From: Bacillota bacterium
Lineage (GTDB): Bacteria > Bacillota > Sulfobacillia > Sulfobacillales > Sulfobacillaceae
NCBI GenBank assembly: GCA_023488565.1
Contig: JAMDDZ010000068.1
Span: 1 to 5,401 of the forward strand
DNA: 5,401 bases
Direction of reading: 5' to 3'
Shown here: positions 1 to 5,401 of the stretch, piece after piece
How the letters are laid out: each line of letters opens with the position of its first letter
Numbering within the stretch: the stretch's first letter is position 1
Notes under the pieces: model-generated
What the model saw: only the letters and a program-made list of their open reading frames with translations
What the model was told of the DNA's origin: nothing
Database searches by the model: none
Translations under genes and position numbers: made by a program

Positions 1-21
1 CATAATATCGCGGCTATTCAT
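1..21 (-). CDS. CoA-transferase beta subunit, first 7 codons only
   Basis: Only the start is in the window: ATG at 21-19, reading MNSRDIM, then the sequence ends. The start overlaps the last 8 nt of the alpha-subunit gene in another frame. It is preceded by a purine-rich RBS (GGGGGA at 32-27, 5-nt spacer). Family I CoA-transferases of the glutaconate/IpdAB type are nearly always encoded as adjacent alpha and beta genes, so a beta subunit is the natural expectation. In true CoA-transferases of this family the beta subunit carries the catalytic glutamate, so the outside sequence decides whether this pair is a transferase or an IpdAB-like hydrolase. The identity rests on position and start signals, not on recognisable protein sequence. 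Confidence 0.6.
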
Positions 22-874
22 GGTGTTCCCCCATTCGCAGCATTTCTAGTTGTGGATGCCCTAGCTTGGTCAGATATGCTTGATGGTTCTCGGTACCGTA
101 AATCCATTCCTCGAGCCAACTCTGGCAACGATTGGCATCACCGGCAATGGCGGTCCATGCCTGATAAAACGCGGAATCCCGTTCATATAACCCGGCCGCA
201 TATGAGGGGTGGGCGCCAAAGGGTACGACCGCTGCTGCGGTAACGCGGAATCCAGGCAAAAGCAAGGAAGAGCGGCGCTGCCTGAGGGAACGAGCGGGGT
301 AAATTTGTTCGGCCGTGGCCAACACGGTTCGAGCTGCTAAGGCCGCTTCCCGCATTTCTCCTACTAAGCCTTCCACATACAAGTTGCCCTCTTCGTCCGC
401 TGCTTGCACATGGACCAAGGTGACGTCGGGCACCAGTGCTGGTACCGTGGGGATCTCTTGCCCAGTATAGGGACAGATAACGGTGCGACGGACATTATGC
501 GGTGCCAAATCAGTCACTGGAGACCGAAGCGGCCAAAATGGCAAGCCGGCGGCTCCGGCCTCCAACCGGGCTACCATTTCAAAGTGGGTATACTCGTCGA
601 TGGCAATTTGTCCGGTTTCTACTGCACGCCGAAAAGCTGGTAATAGACCGACCCCCGGATTGCCGGCGTAGCTAAACACCACACGATCGGCTACACCGGC
701 GGCGATCATCTGGTCATACAGTAGGTCCGGTGTAGCGCGACATAGGGTTAGATGTTGCCGATGCTGACGAATGAGTTCGTGCCCGGCCGCAAATGGAATA
801 AGATGGCTAAAACCTGCCAAATATATGGTCATGCCATCGCGAATGTATTCGCCCGTCATTTCCGACAACGTCAT
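14..874 (-). CDS. Family I CoA-transferase, alpha subunit (glutaconate CoA-transferase A / IpdA-like)
   Basis: The 286-residue product is close to the usual length of GctA and IpdA alpha subunits. Seen features: an N-terminal IRDGMTIYLAGF segment (11-22) matching the family's 'DGMTI..GGF' opening; SYAGNPGVG (68-76); an EYTHFEMVARLEAGAAGLPF block (94-113) typical of GctA-like proteins; a proline-rich PYTG/PALVPDVTLVHVQAAD segment (135-160); and a C-terminal GAHPSYAAGLYERD block (220-233) resembling the IpdA tail. Family members move CoA between acyl-CoA and carboxylates, or in IpdAB hydrolyse a ring of a steroid-derived CoA ester. The substrate cannot be read from this subunit. The upstream IclR stop and this ATG share one base (TAATG), and the beta-subunit start overlaps its end. 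The start is uncertain: the only strong RBS is 16 nt away (see separate entry). The gene ends in TAG. Confidence 0.85.
   Translation of the reverse strand: MTLSEMTGEYIRDGMTIYLAGFSHLIPFAAGHELIRQHRQHLTLCRATPDLLYDQMIAAGVADRVVFSYAGNPGVGLLPAFRRAVETGQIAIDEYTHFEMVARLEAGAAGLPFWPLRSPVTDLAPHNVRRTVICPYTGQEIPTVPALVPDVTLVHVQAADEEGNLYVEGLVGEMREAALAARTVLATAEQIYPARSLRQRRSSLLLPGFRVTAAAVVPFGAHPSYAAGLYERDSAFYQAWTAIAGDANRCQSWLEEWIYGTENHQAYLTKLGHPQLEMLRMGEHHE
27..32 (-). promoter_or_regulatory. Ribosome binding site of the beta-subunit gene
   Basis: GGGGGA lies five bases before the ATG at 21, inside the end of the alpha-subunit gene. It supports that start and an overlapping, coupled translation of the two subunits. 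Confidence 0.5.
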
Positions 875-1671
875 TAATCGCGTAATGATTCCTCCTCTGA
901 TAACGGCGTCCAGCCTAGAGATTGCGAAATGGATTGTGCTGCCTTCAGCAAGGCGTTGCGATGGGTGGCGGCCAACTTTTGGGCAGGCATGGTTAAGTGA
1001 TGTGCCGAAAGATTGATGGCCGCCACAATGTGTCCGGTGTGATCCCGAATGGGAGCAGCCATGGAGCAGAGGCCTTCATCCAATTCACGGTCTGCAACCG
1101 ACACCCCTGAACGGCTTATGGCCCGGAAATCTCGTTCCAACATTTCCCAAGTAATTCGGGTGCGTGGGGTGAAACCTGGCCACGGCGGAGGTCCCAACCG
1201 CAATTGTCGTTCTGACGATGTCATCCCAAACAGCAACACTTTGCCTAGTGAGGTGGCATGCAATGGCAGCCGGGAGCCAACATCTAAGTTAGTTGATAGA
1301 ATTCGTTGGGGCACGGCAGCCCGGGCCACATAAACGACGTCTTTGCCGTCTGCCACCGCTATATTACTGGCTTCTCCGGTACTACGGGTTAATTCATGCA
1401 AAATCGGAAGTGCTAGTGTCGGAATATCCAGCCCGTCTAAATACTGGCGCGAGAGTCGTAAAATTTTAGGACTTAGACGATACCTCCCGCTTTCCAACAC
1501 CTTTATATATCCAAGGTCAGACAAGGTCAACAACAAACGACGTGCGGTGGCTTTGTTCAGTCCAGCAATTTTTCCAACTTCGGTGGCCGAAAGGTGGGGG
1601 TGTTCGCCGTCGAATGACTCCAAGACAGCAAATGCTTTGTCCACAGAGAGAACAAAGTATCGGGGCGTCAT
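874..1671 (-). CDS. IclR-family transcriptional regulator
   Basis: The 265-residue product has the standard IclR layout and length. A winged helix-turn-helix spans about residues 8-68: SVDKAFAVLESF (9-20), LSATEVGKIAGLNKATARRL (27-46) as the recognition region, then the wing GYIKVLESGRYRLSP. An effector domain spans about 83-253, with RLPLHATSLGKVLL (134-147), RSGVSVADRELDEG (187-200) and CSMAAPIRDHTGHIVAAINLS (starting at 202), all family-typical. The opening YFVLSVDKAFAVLE resembles the PcaR/PobR branch that controls aromatic-acid genes, but this does not identify the ligand. It starts 3 nt after the dehydrogenase stop with only a weak RBS (AAGG about 13 nt upstream), so it probably depends on coupling. 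It overlaps the CoA-transferase start by 1 nt. Being inside the operon, it would be co-transcribed with its likely targets. It ends in TAA. Confidence 0.93.
   Translation of the reverse strand: MTPRYFVLSVDKAFAVLESFDGEHPHLSATEVGKIAGLNKATARRLLLTLSDLGYIKVLESGRYRLSPKILRLSRQYLDGLDIPTLALPILHELTRSTGEASNIAVADGKDVVYVARAAVPQRILSTNLDVGSRLPLHATSLGKVLLFGMTSSERQLRLGPPPWPGFTPRTRITWEMLERDFRAISRSGVSVADRELDEGLCSMAAPIRDHTGHIVAAINLSAHHLTMPAQKLAATHRNALLKAAQSISQSLGWTPLSEEESLRD
891..897 (-). promoter_or_regulatory. Strong Shine-Dalgarno sequence far from the CoA-transferase ATG
   Basis: GAGGAGG at 897-891 lies within the last codons of the IclR gene, where it encodes part of the SEEES tail. Its spacing to the ATG at 874 is 16 nt, much longer than the usual 5-9. 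An in-frame ATT codon at 886-884 lies only 4 nt after it; starting there would add four residues (Met-Thr-Arg-Leu) before the ATG. Either the ATT is used, or the motif loads ribosomes that shift to the TAATG overlap, or it is chance coding sequence. Confidence 0.5.
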
Positions 1672-1674
1672 ACT

Positions 1675-3234
1675 TTAGTACCGGACCTTTTCGGTGATAG
1701 TCTGGGCTTCCAGAAAGAAGCCGAGATAGTCTGGGCTTCCCACTTTGGGGCCGGTTCCTGAGCCTTTATAGCCTCCAAACGGATGCACCCCCGCCATGGC
1801 GCCAGTGGAAGAGCGATTTAGATATAGGTTGCCCACATAAAACCGATCACGGGCCTCGGCCAGTCGCTCTGGGGATCTCGTAAACACAGCGCCAGTTAAT
1901 GCATACTCGCAATCGTTGGCTAAGTTCAACGCTTGATCAAAGTCATCCGCCATGGTGAAGGTAAGCGCGGGGCCAAATATCTCCTCACGAAACAGCGGAG
2001 ACTCAGTCGACACTTGCGACACGATTAAGGGAGTGACGCCAAACCCAGCCGTGTCGAGTCGCCTTCCTGCGAGCGCGAGGGTGCCTTCTGAGGGAGCCAG
2101 CGCATAATACCGAAGAATTTTATCCAGAGCCTTTTGGTTGATTACCGGACCATAAGGCGCATTGTTTTCCGGTGGGCCGTACTGTGATGATACGTCGGCA
2201 GCTATAGCCGCCACCCGATCGAGCAGTTCCTGATAGATGGGCCGCATGGCAATGACCCGGGATGTTGCGGAACATTTTTGTCCTTGATACCCGAATGCTG
2301 CGGCAGAGATTTCTTGGGCCGCCCAATCCAAGTCGGCGTCGTCCGCCACTATGGTCGCATTTTTACCCCCCATCTCGGTCATGACCCGCTTAAGGTGAAC
2401 TTGACCCGGTAGGAGTCCAGATGCATTTCGGTGAATTTGGGTACCCACTTGGCGAGAGCCAACAAAAGCGACAAAGCGGATGCGTGGATGGGTAACCAAC
2501 GCAGGCCCAACCACTGAACCCTGGCCAGTTACCAGATTGACAACCCCCTGAGGCAACCCTGCCTCATTTAAAATGTCGAGTAATTGATGGGCAATCACCG
2601 AAGCATCTTCAGCTGGTTTAAAGACTACGGTATTGCCAGCCGCGATAGCGGCCACGATCATCCCTAGCGGAAGTGTAGTCGGAAAGTTCCATGGAGATAT
2701 CACTGCACCAACCCCCAGGCTGCGATAGCGATATTGATTGAATTCCTGGGCTAGTGGCTGAATCGGACGACCTTCATCCCAACGCAAGACTTCGCGAGCG
2801 TTCCACTCAAAGTGGTCAATAGCCTCAGCGACTTCGCCGTCTGCCTGAGACCAGTTTTTTCCGACTTCGAGAGCTATCCAGGCCAACATCTGGCGACGAC
2901 GCTGACGAAGCAAATGGCCCGCCCGTAGTAACACGGCAGCCCGGTCCCATACGGGAACTCGCGACCACGAAGGATAGGCCCGTTCTGCGGCCCGAACGGC
3001 GTCTTCCACGTCTGATGGATGGGCCTCGGCCATAATACCTACTACTTCGTTTGGTTCCATAGGGTTAATAGAGGGGAAGGTAGAGTGGACAGGTCGATTG
3101 TGCTCTCCCATTCGCAGAGCGTAAGTTTTACCTAAGCGGCTACGAATCGACTGAACGGTTCGCAGCATTAAGGCTTTTTCATCAGGATCGTTAAAATCGA
3201 GAAACGGTGCATTTTCAAAGGCAAATAAACCCAT
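1675..3234 (-). CDS. rocA: L-glutamate gamma-semialdehyde (1-pyrroline-5-carboxylate) dehydrogenase
   Basis: The enzyme oxidises glutamate semialdehyde, in equilibrium with pyrroline-5-carboxylate, to glutamate with NAD(P)+, the last step of proline, arginine and ornithine breakdown. The length (519) matches monofunctional RocA/PruA proteins (about 515). The N-terminal extension FENAPFLDF...RSRLGKTYALRMGE (6-44) is characteristic of this branch. Catalytic features: PWNFP (181-185, Asn183), cofactor Lys206 in FKPAED, FVGSRQVG (257-264), general base Glu287 in TEMGGKN, nucleophile Cys321 in GQKCSA with the expected 34-residue spacing, and EEIFGP (Glu418). The P5CDH substrate-anchor elements are present: Ser322 after the cysteine and the STGAM loop (Gly478-Ala479), followed by PFGGYKGSGTGPKVGSPDYL. 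It starts 12 nt after the aminotransferase stop behind an excellent RBS. A related semialdehyde could be the true substrate, but the sequence argues for P5C. It ends in TAA. Confidence 0.92.
   Translation of the reverse strand: MGLFAFENAPFLDFNDPDEKALMLRTVQSIRSRLGKTYALRMGEHNRPVHSTFPSINPMEPNEVVGIMAEAHPSDVEDAVRAAERAYPSWSRVPVWDRAAVLLRAGHLLRQRRRQMLAWIALEVGKNWSQADGEVAEAIDHFEWNAREVLRWDEGRPIQPLAQEFNQYRYRSLGVGAVISPWNFPTTLPLGMIVAAIAAGNTVVFKPAEDASVIAHQLLDILNEAGLPQGVVNLVTGQGSVVGPALVTHPRIRFVAFVGSRQVGTQIHRNASGLLPGQVHLKRVMTEMGGKNATIVADDADLDWAAQEISAAAFGYQGQKCSATSRVIAMRPIYQELLDRVAAIAADVSSQYGPPENNAPYGPVINQKALDKILRYYALAPSEGTLALAGRRLDTAGFGVTPLIVSQVSTESPLFREEIFGPALTFTMADDFDQALNLANDCEYALTGAVFTRSPERLAEARDRFYVGNLYLNRSSTGAMAGVHPFGGYKGSGTGPKVGSPDYLGFFLEAQTITEKVRY
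1696..1740. repeat. Two exact 16-bp direct repeats in the 3' end of the dehydrogenase gene
   Basis: GATAGTCTGGGCTTCC occurs at 1696-1711 and again at 1725-1740, 29 bp apart start to start. Because 29 is not a multiple of three, the copies are read in different frames: one encodes the SPDY region (about residues 500-503), the other the EAQTI region (509-513). Both protein segments lie where the family is normally conserved, so the repeat is not an obvious insertion. Confidence 0.7.
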
Positions 3235-3240
3235 AAGAAT

Positions 3241-3249
3241 CCTCCTTTA
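3241..3249 (-). promoter_or_regulatory. Consensus ribosome binding site of the dehydrogenase gene
   Basis: TAAAGGAGG at 3249-3241 matches the 16S rRNA 3' end almost perfectly and is 6 nt from the ATG at 3234. Its first three bases are the TAA stop of the aminotransferase gene, so termination and re-initiation are directly linked. It fixes the dehydrogenase start. Confidence 0.92.
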
Positions 3250-4506
3250 GGATGCAGCAGTGATTAGCGCGACTATAGTGCGAAGTCCTTCCATAAACAG
3301 ATCACGGTCAATGTTTAACGGCGGCATGAAACGAATGACTTCGTGGCGAAGGCCTGCTGAATGCAGCACAATATGTTCCTCTAACGCTTGGTGCAAAATT
3401 TGTGCCACCAACTCGGGACCTTTGGCCCCGGAAAATTCCACGGCAATCATAAGCCCGCGCCCTCTAATATCGGCAATAGCCGATAGGGATTTCAATGGGG
3501 CTAGGATTTCTAGCGCTAATTGTCCCAAAGTCGCAGCGTGGTCCAGCAAACCTTCCTCCTCGATGGTCTTCAACGTTGCCAGGCCAGTGGCGCAGGCCAG
3601 AGGGTTGCCGCCAAAGGTGGTCCCGTGGGTGCCAGCAGGCCAGGCTTCCATGAGTTCTCGGTGACCGGCAATGGCGGACACCGGCAGGCCTCCTCCTAAT
3701 GCTTTGCCCATAATCACAATGTCTGGTTCAATGGCACTATGTTGAAAGGCAAACATGCGACCAGTTCTTCCTAGGCCCGACTGCACTTCGTCCACCGCCA
3801 ACAATATACCGTGCTGCATGGTGACATCCCGCAGCCATTCCAAAAATCCTTCCGGGGGGATGACATAGCCTCCTTCACCTTGAATGGGTTCAACCACCAC
3901 CGCGGCAATCCGTTCCGGGCTAATTTCGTTGTCCCAGAGGGATTGGAGTTGCCGTTGGCTTTCTTGTAGCGCCTCTTGAGAGCTAAGTCCCAACCTTGTC
4001 GGGGCGGGATAGTCAATGTGATATACGGAAGGCAGCAACGGCTCGTACGCAGAGCGATACTTGGCGGCCGACGCCGTCAAGCTTAGGGCGCCGAGACTCC
4101 GTCCGTGAAATGCGCCGCGAAAGGCCACGATGCCTGGACGTCCTGTAGACCACCGGGAAAGCTTAATGGCAGCTTCTACAGCCTCGGTGCCGGAATTGCC
4201 GAAGAAGACTTGATAATCTCCCTGTAGCGTGGCCAATATGGCTTCGGCAAAATCGATTACTACATCTTGGTACCCAGTACCGCCGTAAAGGTGCAAATGA
4301 CGACGGGCTTGGGCCATTAGTGCCTCTGTTACCTGCGGGTGTTGGTAGCCCAACGCGTTGACGGCAATACCGGTAGCAAGGTCCAAATATCTCTCGCCAG
4401 TGGTAGTTTCTAAATATGGACCGTGCCCTGAGGAGATATGGAGAGAGGTTTCCATGGGAACCACACCGGCAATACTGCGGCGGTATCGATCTTGAATGGC
4501 GGACAT
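3247..4506 (-). CDS. Class III PLP-dependent aminotransferase (4-aminobutyrate / ornithine / acetylornithine type)
   Basis: This 419-residue enzyme transfers an omega-amino group to 2-oxoglutarate or another keto acid, leaving a semialdehyde. The fold type I class III signature is complete: NSGTEAVEAAIKL (104-116) for PLP phosphate binding, AFHGRSLGALSLT (132-144), VVVEPIQGEGGY (203-214) with Glu206 and Glu211, DEVQSGLGRTG (239-249) with Asp239 pairing with the pyridine nitrogen, catalytic Lys268 in MGKALGGGLP, THGTTFGGNPLACA (293-306), and IRFMPPLNI (391-399) with a probable carboxylate-binding Arg392. GEGGY and TTFGGNPLACA are closer to GabT/ArgD-like enzymes than to classical ornithine aminotransferases (GEAG). 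The next gene encodes a P5C dehydrogenase, which would consume the product of ornithine transamination, so the context pulls towards ornithine. The substrate is therefore left open. The start is fixed by an RBS at 4520-4514. It is the first gene of the tightly packed set and ends in TAA. Confidence 0.9.
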   Translation of the reverse strand: MSAIQDRYRRSIAGVVPMETSLHISSGHGPYLETTTGERYLDLATGIAVNALGYQHPQVTEALMAQARRHLHLYGGTGYQDVVIDFAEAILATLQGDYQVFFGNSGTEAVEAAIKLSRWSTGRPGIVAFRGAFHGRSLGALSLTASAAKYRSAYEPLLPSVYHIDYPAPTRLGLSSQEALQESQRQLQSLWDNEISPERIAAVVVEPIQGEGGYVIPPEGFLEWLRDVTMQHGILLAVDEVQSGLGRTGRMFAFQHSAIEPDIVIMGKALGGGLPVSAIAGHRELMEAWPAGTHGTTFGGNPLACATGLATLKTIEEEGLLDHAATLGQLALEILAPLKSLSAIADIRGRGLMIAVEFSGAKGPELVAQILHQALEEHIVLHSAGLRHEVIRFMPPLNIDRDLFMEGLRTIVALITAAS

Positions 4507-4513
4507 CAGAAAG

Positions 4514-4520
4514 ACTCCTT
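4514..4520 (-). promoter_or_regulatory. Ribosome binding site of the aminotransferase gene
   Basis: AAGGAGT at 4520-4514 lies 7 nt before the ATG at 4506, close to ideal spacing, and supports this start over the downstream Met18 codon. Confidence 0.85.
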
Positions 4521-4543
4521 TTTGTTTATGAATTTCCTAATTG

Positions 4544-4580
4544 GGATCGCACTGCGATTCATAGGTACGCAGTGCGATCC
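4544..4580. repeat. Perfect 13-bp inverted repeat with 11-nt loop between permease and aminotransferase genes
   Basis: The arms GGATCGCACTGCG (4544-4556) and CGCAGTGCGATCC (4568-4580) are exact reverse complements around an 11-nt spacer. In minus-strand RNA it forms a strong GC-rich hairpin starting 8 nt after the permease stop and ending 37 nt before the aminotransferase ATG. A run of six T on the transcribed sense lies before the hairpin (4588-4583), not after it; what follows is CAATTAGGAAATTC. It is therefore not a textbook intrinsic terminator. It may be a U-tract-less terminator or attenuator, an mRNA processing or stability element, or a dyad operator. No convincing promoter -35/-10 pair is visible in the remaining 37 nt. 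Confidence 0.8.
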
Positions 4581-4588
4581 ACAAAAAA

Positions 4589-5401
4589 TTAGCGGTTGAT
4601 GCTTTTGGCTTCTTCCGCCACTTGATGTGCTTCCGGCATTGATTCCGTGTGGTGCCCGGAATCAAGAGCCCAATAATAGAAGGCAATGGACACTACTGCT
4701 ACAATAATATCATCCCATGGTGTCTTAATGCTAATGGTACCCACCAAATGTCCCGAATTTGCCATCAGCAAAATGAAAACAAAGTACACCACCAGCCACA
4801 AACCGCTCTTCACATCACGCCAAGACCGATTGGGATCTTTGGAAAAATAAAAGATGTAAACCACAATTCCAATAGCCGTCATCAACATAAGCCATCCGTC
4901 GGTAGGTCAACCAGTCCAATAGAAAATTAAACTACCAACTACAAAACCAATAGGTCCCAACCAATTGATGCTGCCAACTTTGTACGGTCGGTGCAGATTG
5001 GGGGCAGTGCGCCTTAATACCACTGCGCTGACGGGACCTAACATATAGGTTAAAATCGTGGCGCTAGACAAGACGCCAACCATCTTCTGCCAACTCGGAA
5101 ATGGCAGGAGAAACAAGAAACCTACGACAAACGAAAGATATATTGCACTAGAAGGCACACCTTTGTCGTTGAGCGATAAGAACGTCTTAGGAAAATAACC
5201 GTTTTTGGCAAAGGCGAAAATACCTCGAGATGTTCCTGCGGAGTATACCAATCCGGTGCCAAACGGAGACAAGATTGCATCCCCGTACAAAATGACGGCT
5301 ACCCAACTTAAATTCAGGGCCACGGCCAAGTTGGCATAGGGGGAGGCAAAATCGAGTGCCGCCCATCCTTTCGCTAAAGCATGGCCTGGTACCGCACCGA
5401 T
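4589..5401 (-). pseudogene. APC-superfamily amino acid permease, 5' end missing, interrupted by an in-frame TGA
   Basis: The frame is open from the window edge at 5401 to TGA at 4909-4907, then continues in the same frame to TAA at 4591-4589. It gives 164 visible residues, the stop, then 105 more. The protein is a membrane transporter of the amino acid-polyamine-organocation superfamily: a long helix with SPFGTGLVYSAGTSRG (45-60 of the visible part), FAFAKNGYFPKTF (62-74) and the VPSSAIYLS loop-helix are characteristic. Hydrophobic helices lie at about 27-54, 84-101, 107-129, 146-164, 169-186, 200-220 and 231-246, with a polar C-terminal tail. The N-terminal part beyond the window should supply the remaining helices. 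The TGA falls between two helices, where a Trp (TGG) would read naturally (YWTG-stop-PTDGW). The downstream part keeps full coding quality, which suggests a recent mutation, a sequencing error or readthrough. The likely substrate is the amino acid used by the adjacent aminotransferase. A TTG at 5329 is not a real start, since coding similarity continues upstream of it. Confidence 0.8.

Larger units (their letters stand above)
1..4506 (-). other. Probable operon: aminotransferase, dehydrogenase, IclR regulator, CoA-transferase alpha and beta
   Basis: All genes share a strand, with junctions of 12 nt, 3 nt, a 1-nt overlap (TAATG) and an 8-nt overlap, and no hairpin or promoter-like gap between them. 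Such spacing almost always means one transcript with coupled translation. The permease 82 nt upstream may belong to the same transcript or be separated by the 4544-4580 hairpin. The far end of the operon lies outside the window. Confidence 0.75.

Noticed and set aside
33..48. Short near-repeat of the LRMGEH-coding sequence shared by the end of the CoA-transferase gene and the dehydrogenase gene near 3103-3120
   Set aside because: Imperfect, short and inside unrelated coding regions; most likely chance.
3771..4016. Minus-strand open frame inside the aminotransferase gene (and a similar one at 2120-2326 inside the dehydrogenase gene)
   Set aside because: Alternative frames of conserved enzyme sequence with no domain or RBS support.
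4544..4580. Standard rho-independent terminator for the permease
   Set aside because: There is no T-rich run after the hairpin on either strand; the T-run precedes it in the direction of transcription.
4589..4888. Separate small membrane protein of 99 residues starting at the ATG at 4888
   Set aside because: It is in the same frame as the permease, continues its helix pattern and lacks a convincing RBS; it is better read as the C-terminal part of the interrupted transporter.
4907..4909. Genome-wide reassignment of TGA to Trp or Gly, or a selenocysteine site
   Set aside because: All 29 other Trp residues in these genes use TGG and no other in-frame TGA occurs, so wholesale recoding is not supported; an APC transporter has no known selenocysteine position.
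4649..4930. Plus-strand open frame across the permease region, and other plus-strand frames at 52-243, 404-643, 771-1016, 1049-1333, 1343-1678 and 3260-3664
   Set aside because: All are antisense to well-supported genes, show no recognisable domains and have unnatural composition; they are shadows of the minus-strand coding.

Overview
The window is a slice of a bacterial chromosome of moderate GC. Every gene I can support lies on the minus strand, so the biological reading order runs from high to low coordinates. Strong AGGAGG-type ribosome binding sites, tight gene packing and the protein families present (P5C dehydrogenase of the RocA type, class III aminotransferase, APC permease, IclR regulator, two-subunit CoA-transferase) suit a Gram-positive lineage, possibly a Sulfobacillus-like member of the Bacillota. 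That placement is an impression from protein style, not a search result.

Layout in transcription order. (1) 5401-4589: the C-terminal part of an APC-superfamily amino acid permease. Its N-terminus lies beyond the window and its frame is interrupted by one in-frame TGA at 4909-4907. (2) 4588-4507: a short gap with a perfect 13-bp inverted repeat, then a strong RBS. (3) 4506-3247: a class III PLP aminotransferase (GabT/ArgD-like). (4) 3234-1675: an aldehyde dehydrogenase with the hallmarks of L-glutamate gamma-semialdehyde (P5C) dehydrogenase. (5) 1671-874: an IclR-family regulator placed inside the gene string. (6) 874-14: the alpha subunit of a family I CoA-transferase of the glutaconate CoA-transferase/IpdA type. 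(7) 21-1: the first seven codons of what should be its beta subunit. From gene 3 onward the gaps are 12 nt, 3 nt, a 1-nt overlap and an 8-nt overlap, so genes 3-7 are very likely one translationally coupled operon. No intergenic stretch exceeds 300 bases. I saw no RNA genes, insertion sequences or CRISPR.

Together the genes look like an amino-acid catabolic unit: uptake by the permease, removal of an omega-amino group by the aminotransferase to give a semialdehyde, oxidation by the dehydrogenase, and CoA activation or transfer by the CoA-transferase, under a co-transcribed IclR regulator. The simplest pairing is ornithine to glutamate semialdehyde to glutamate. The CoA-transferase does not fit that route, which leaves open a route ending in a dicarboxyl-CoA. 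This is mostly an ordinary metabolic region. The points worth a second look are the in-frame TGA in the permease, the unusual hairpin, the misplaced strong RBS before the CoA-transferase, and the operon-internal regulator.
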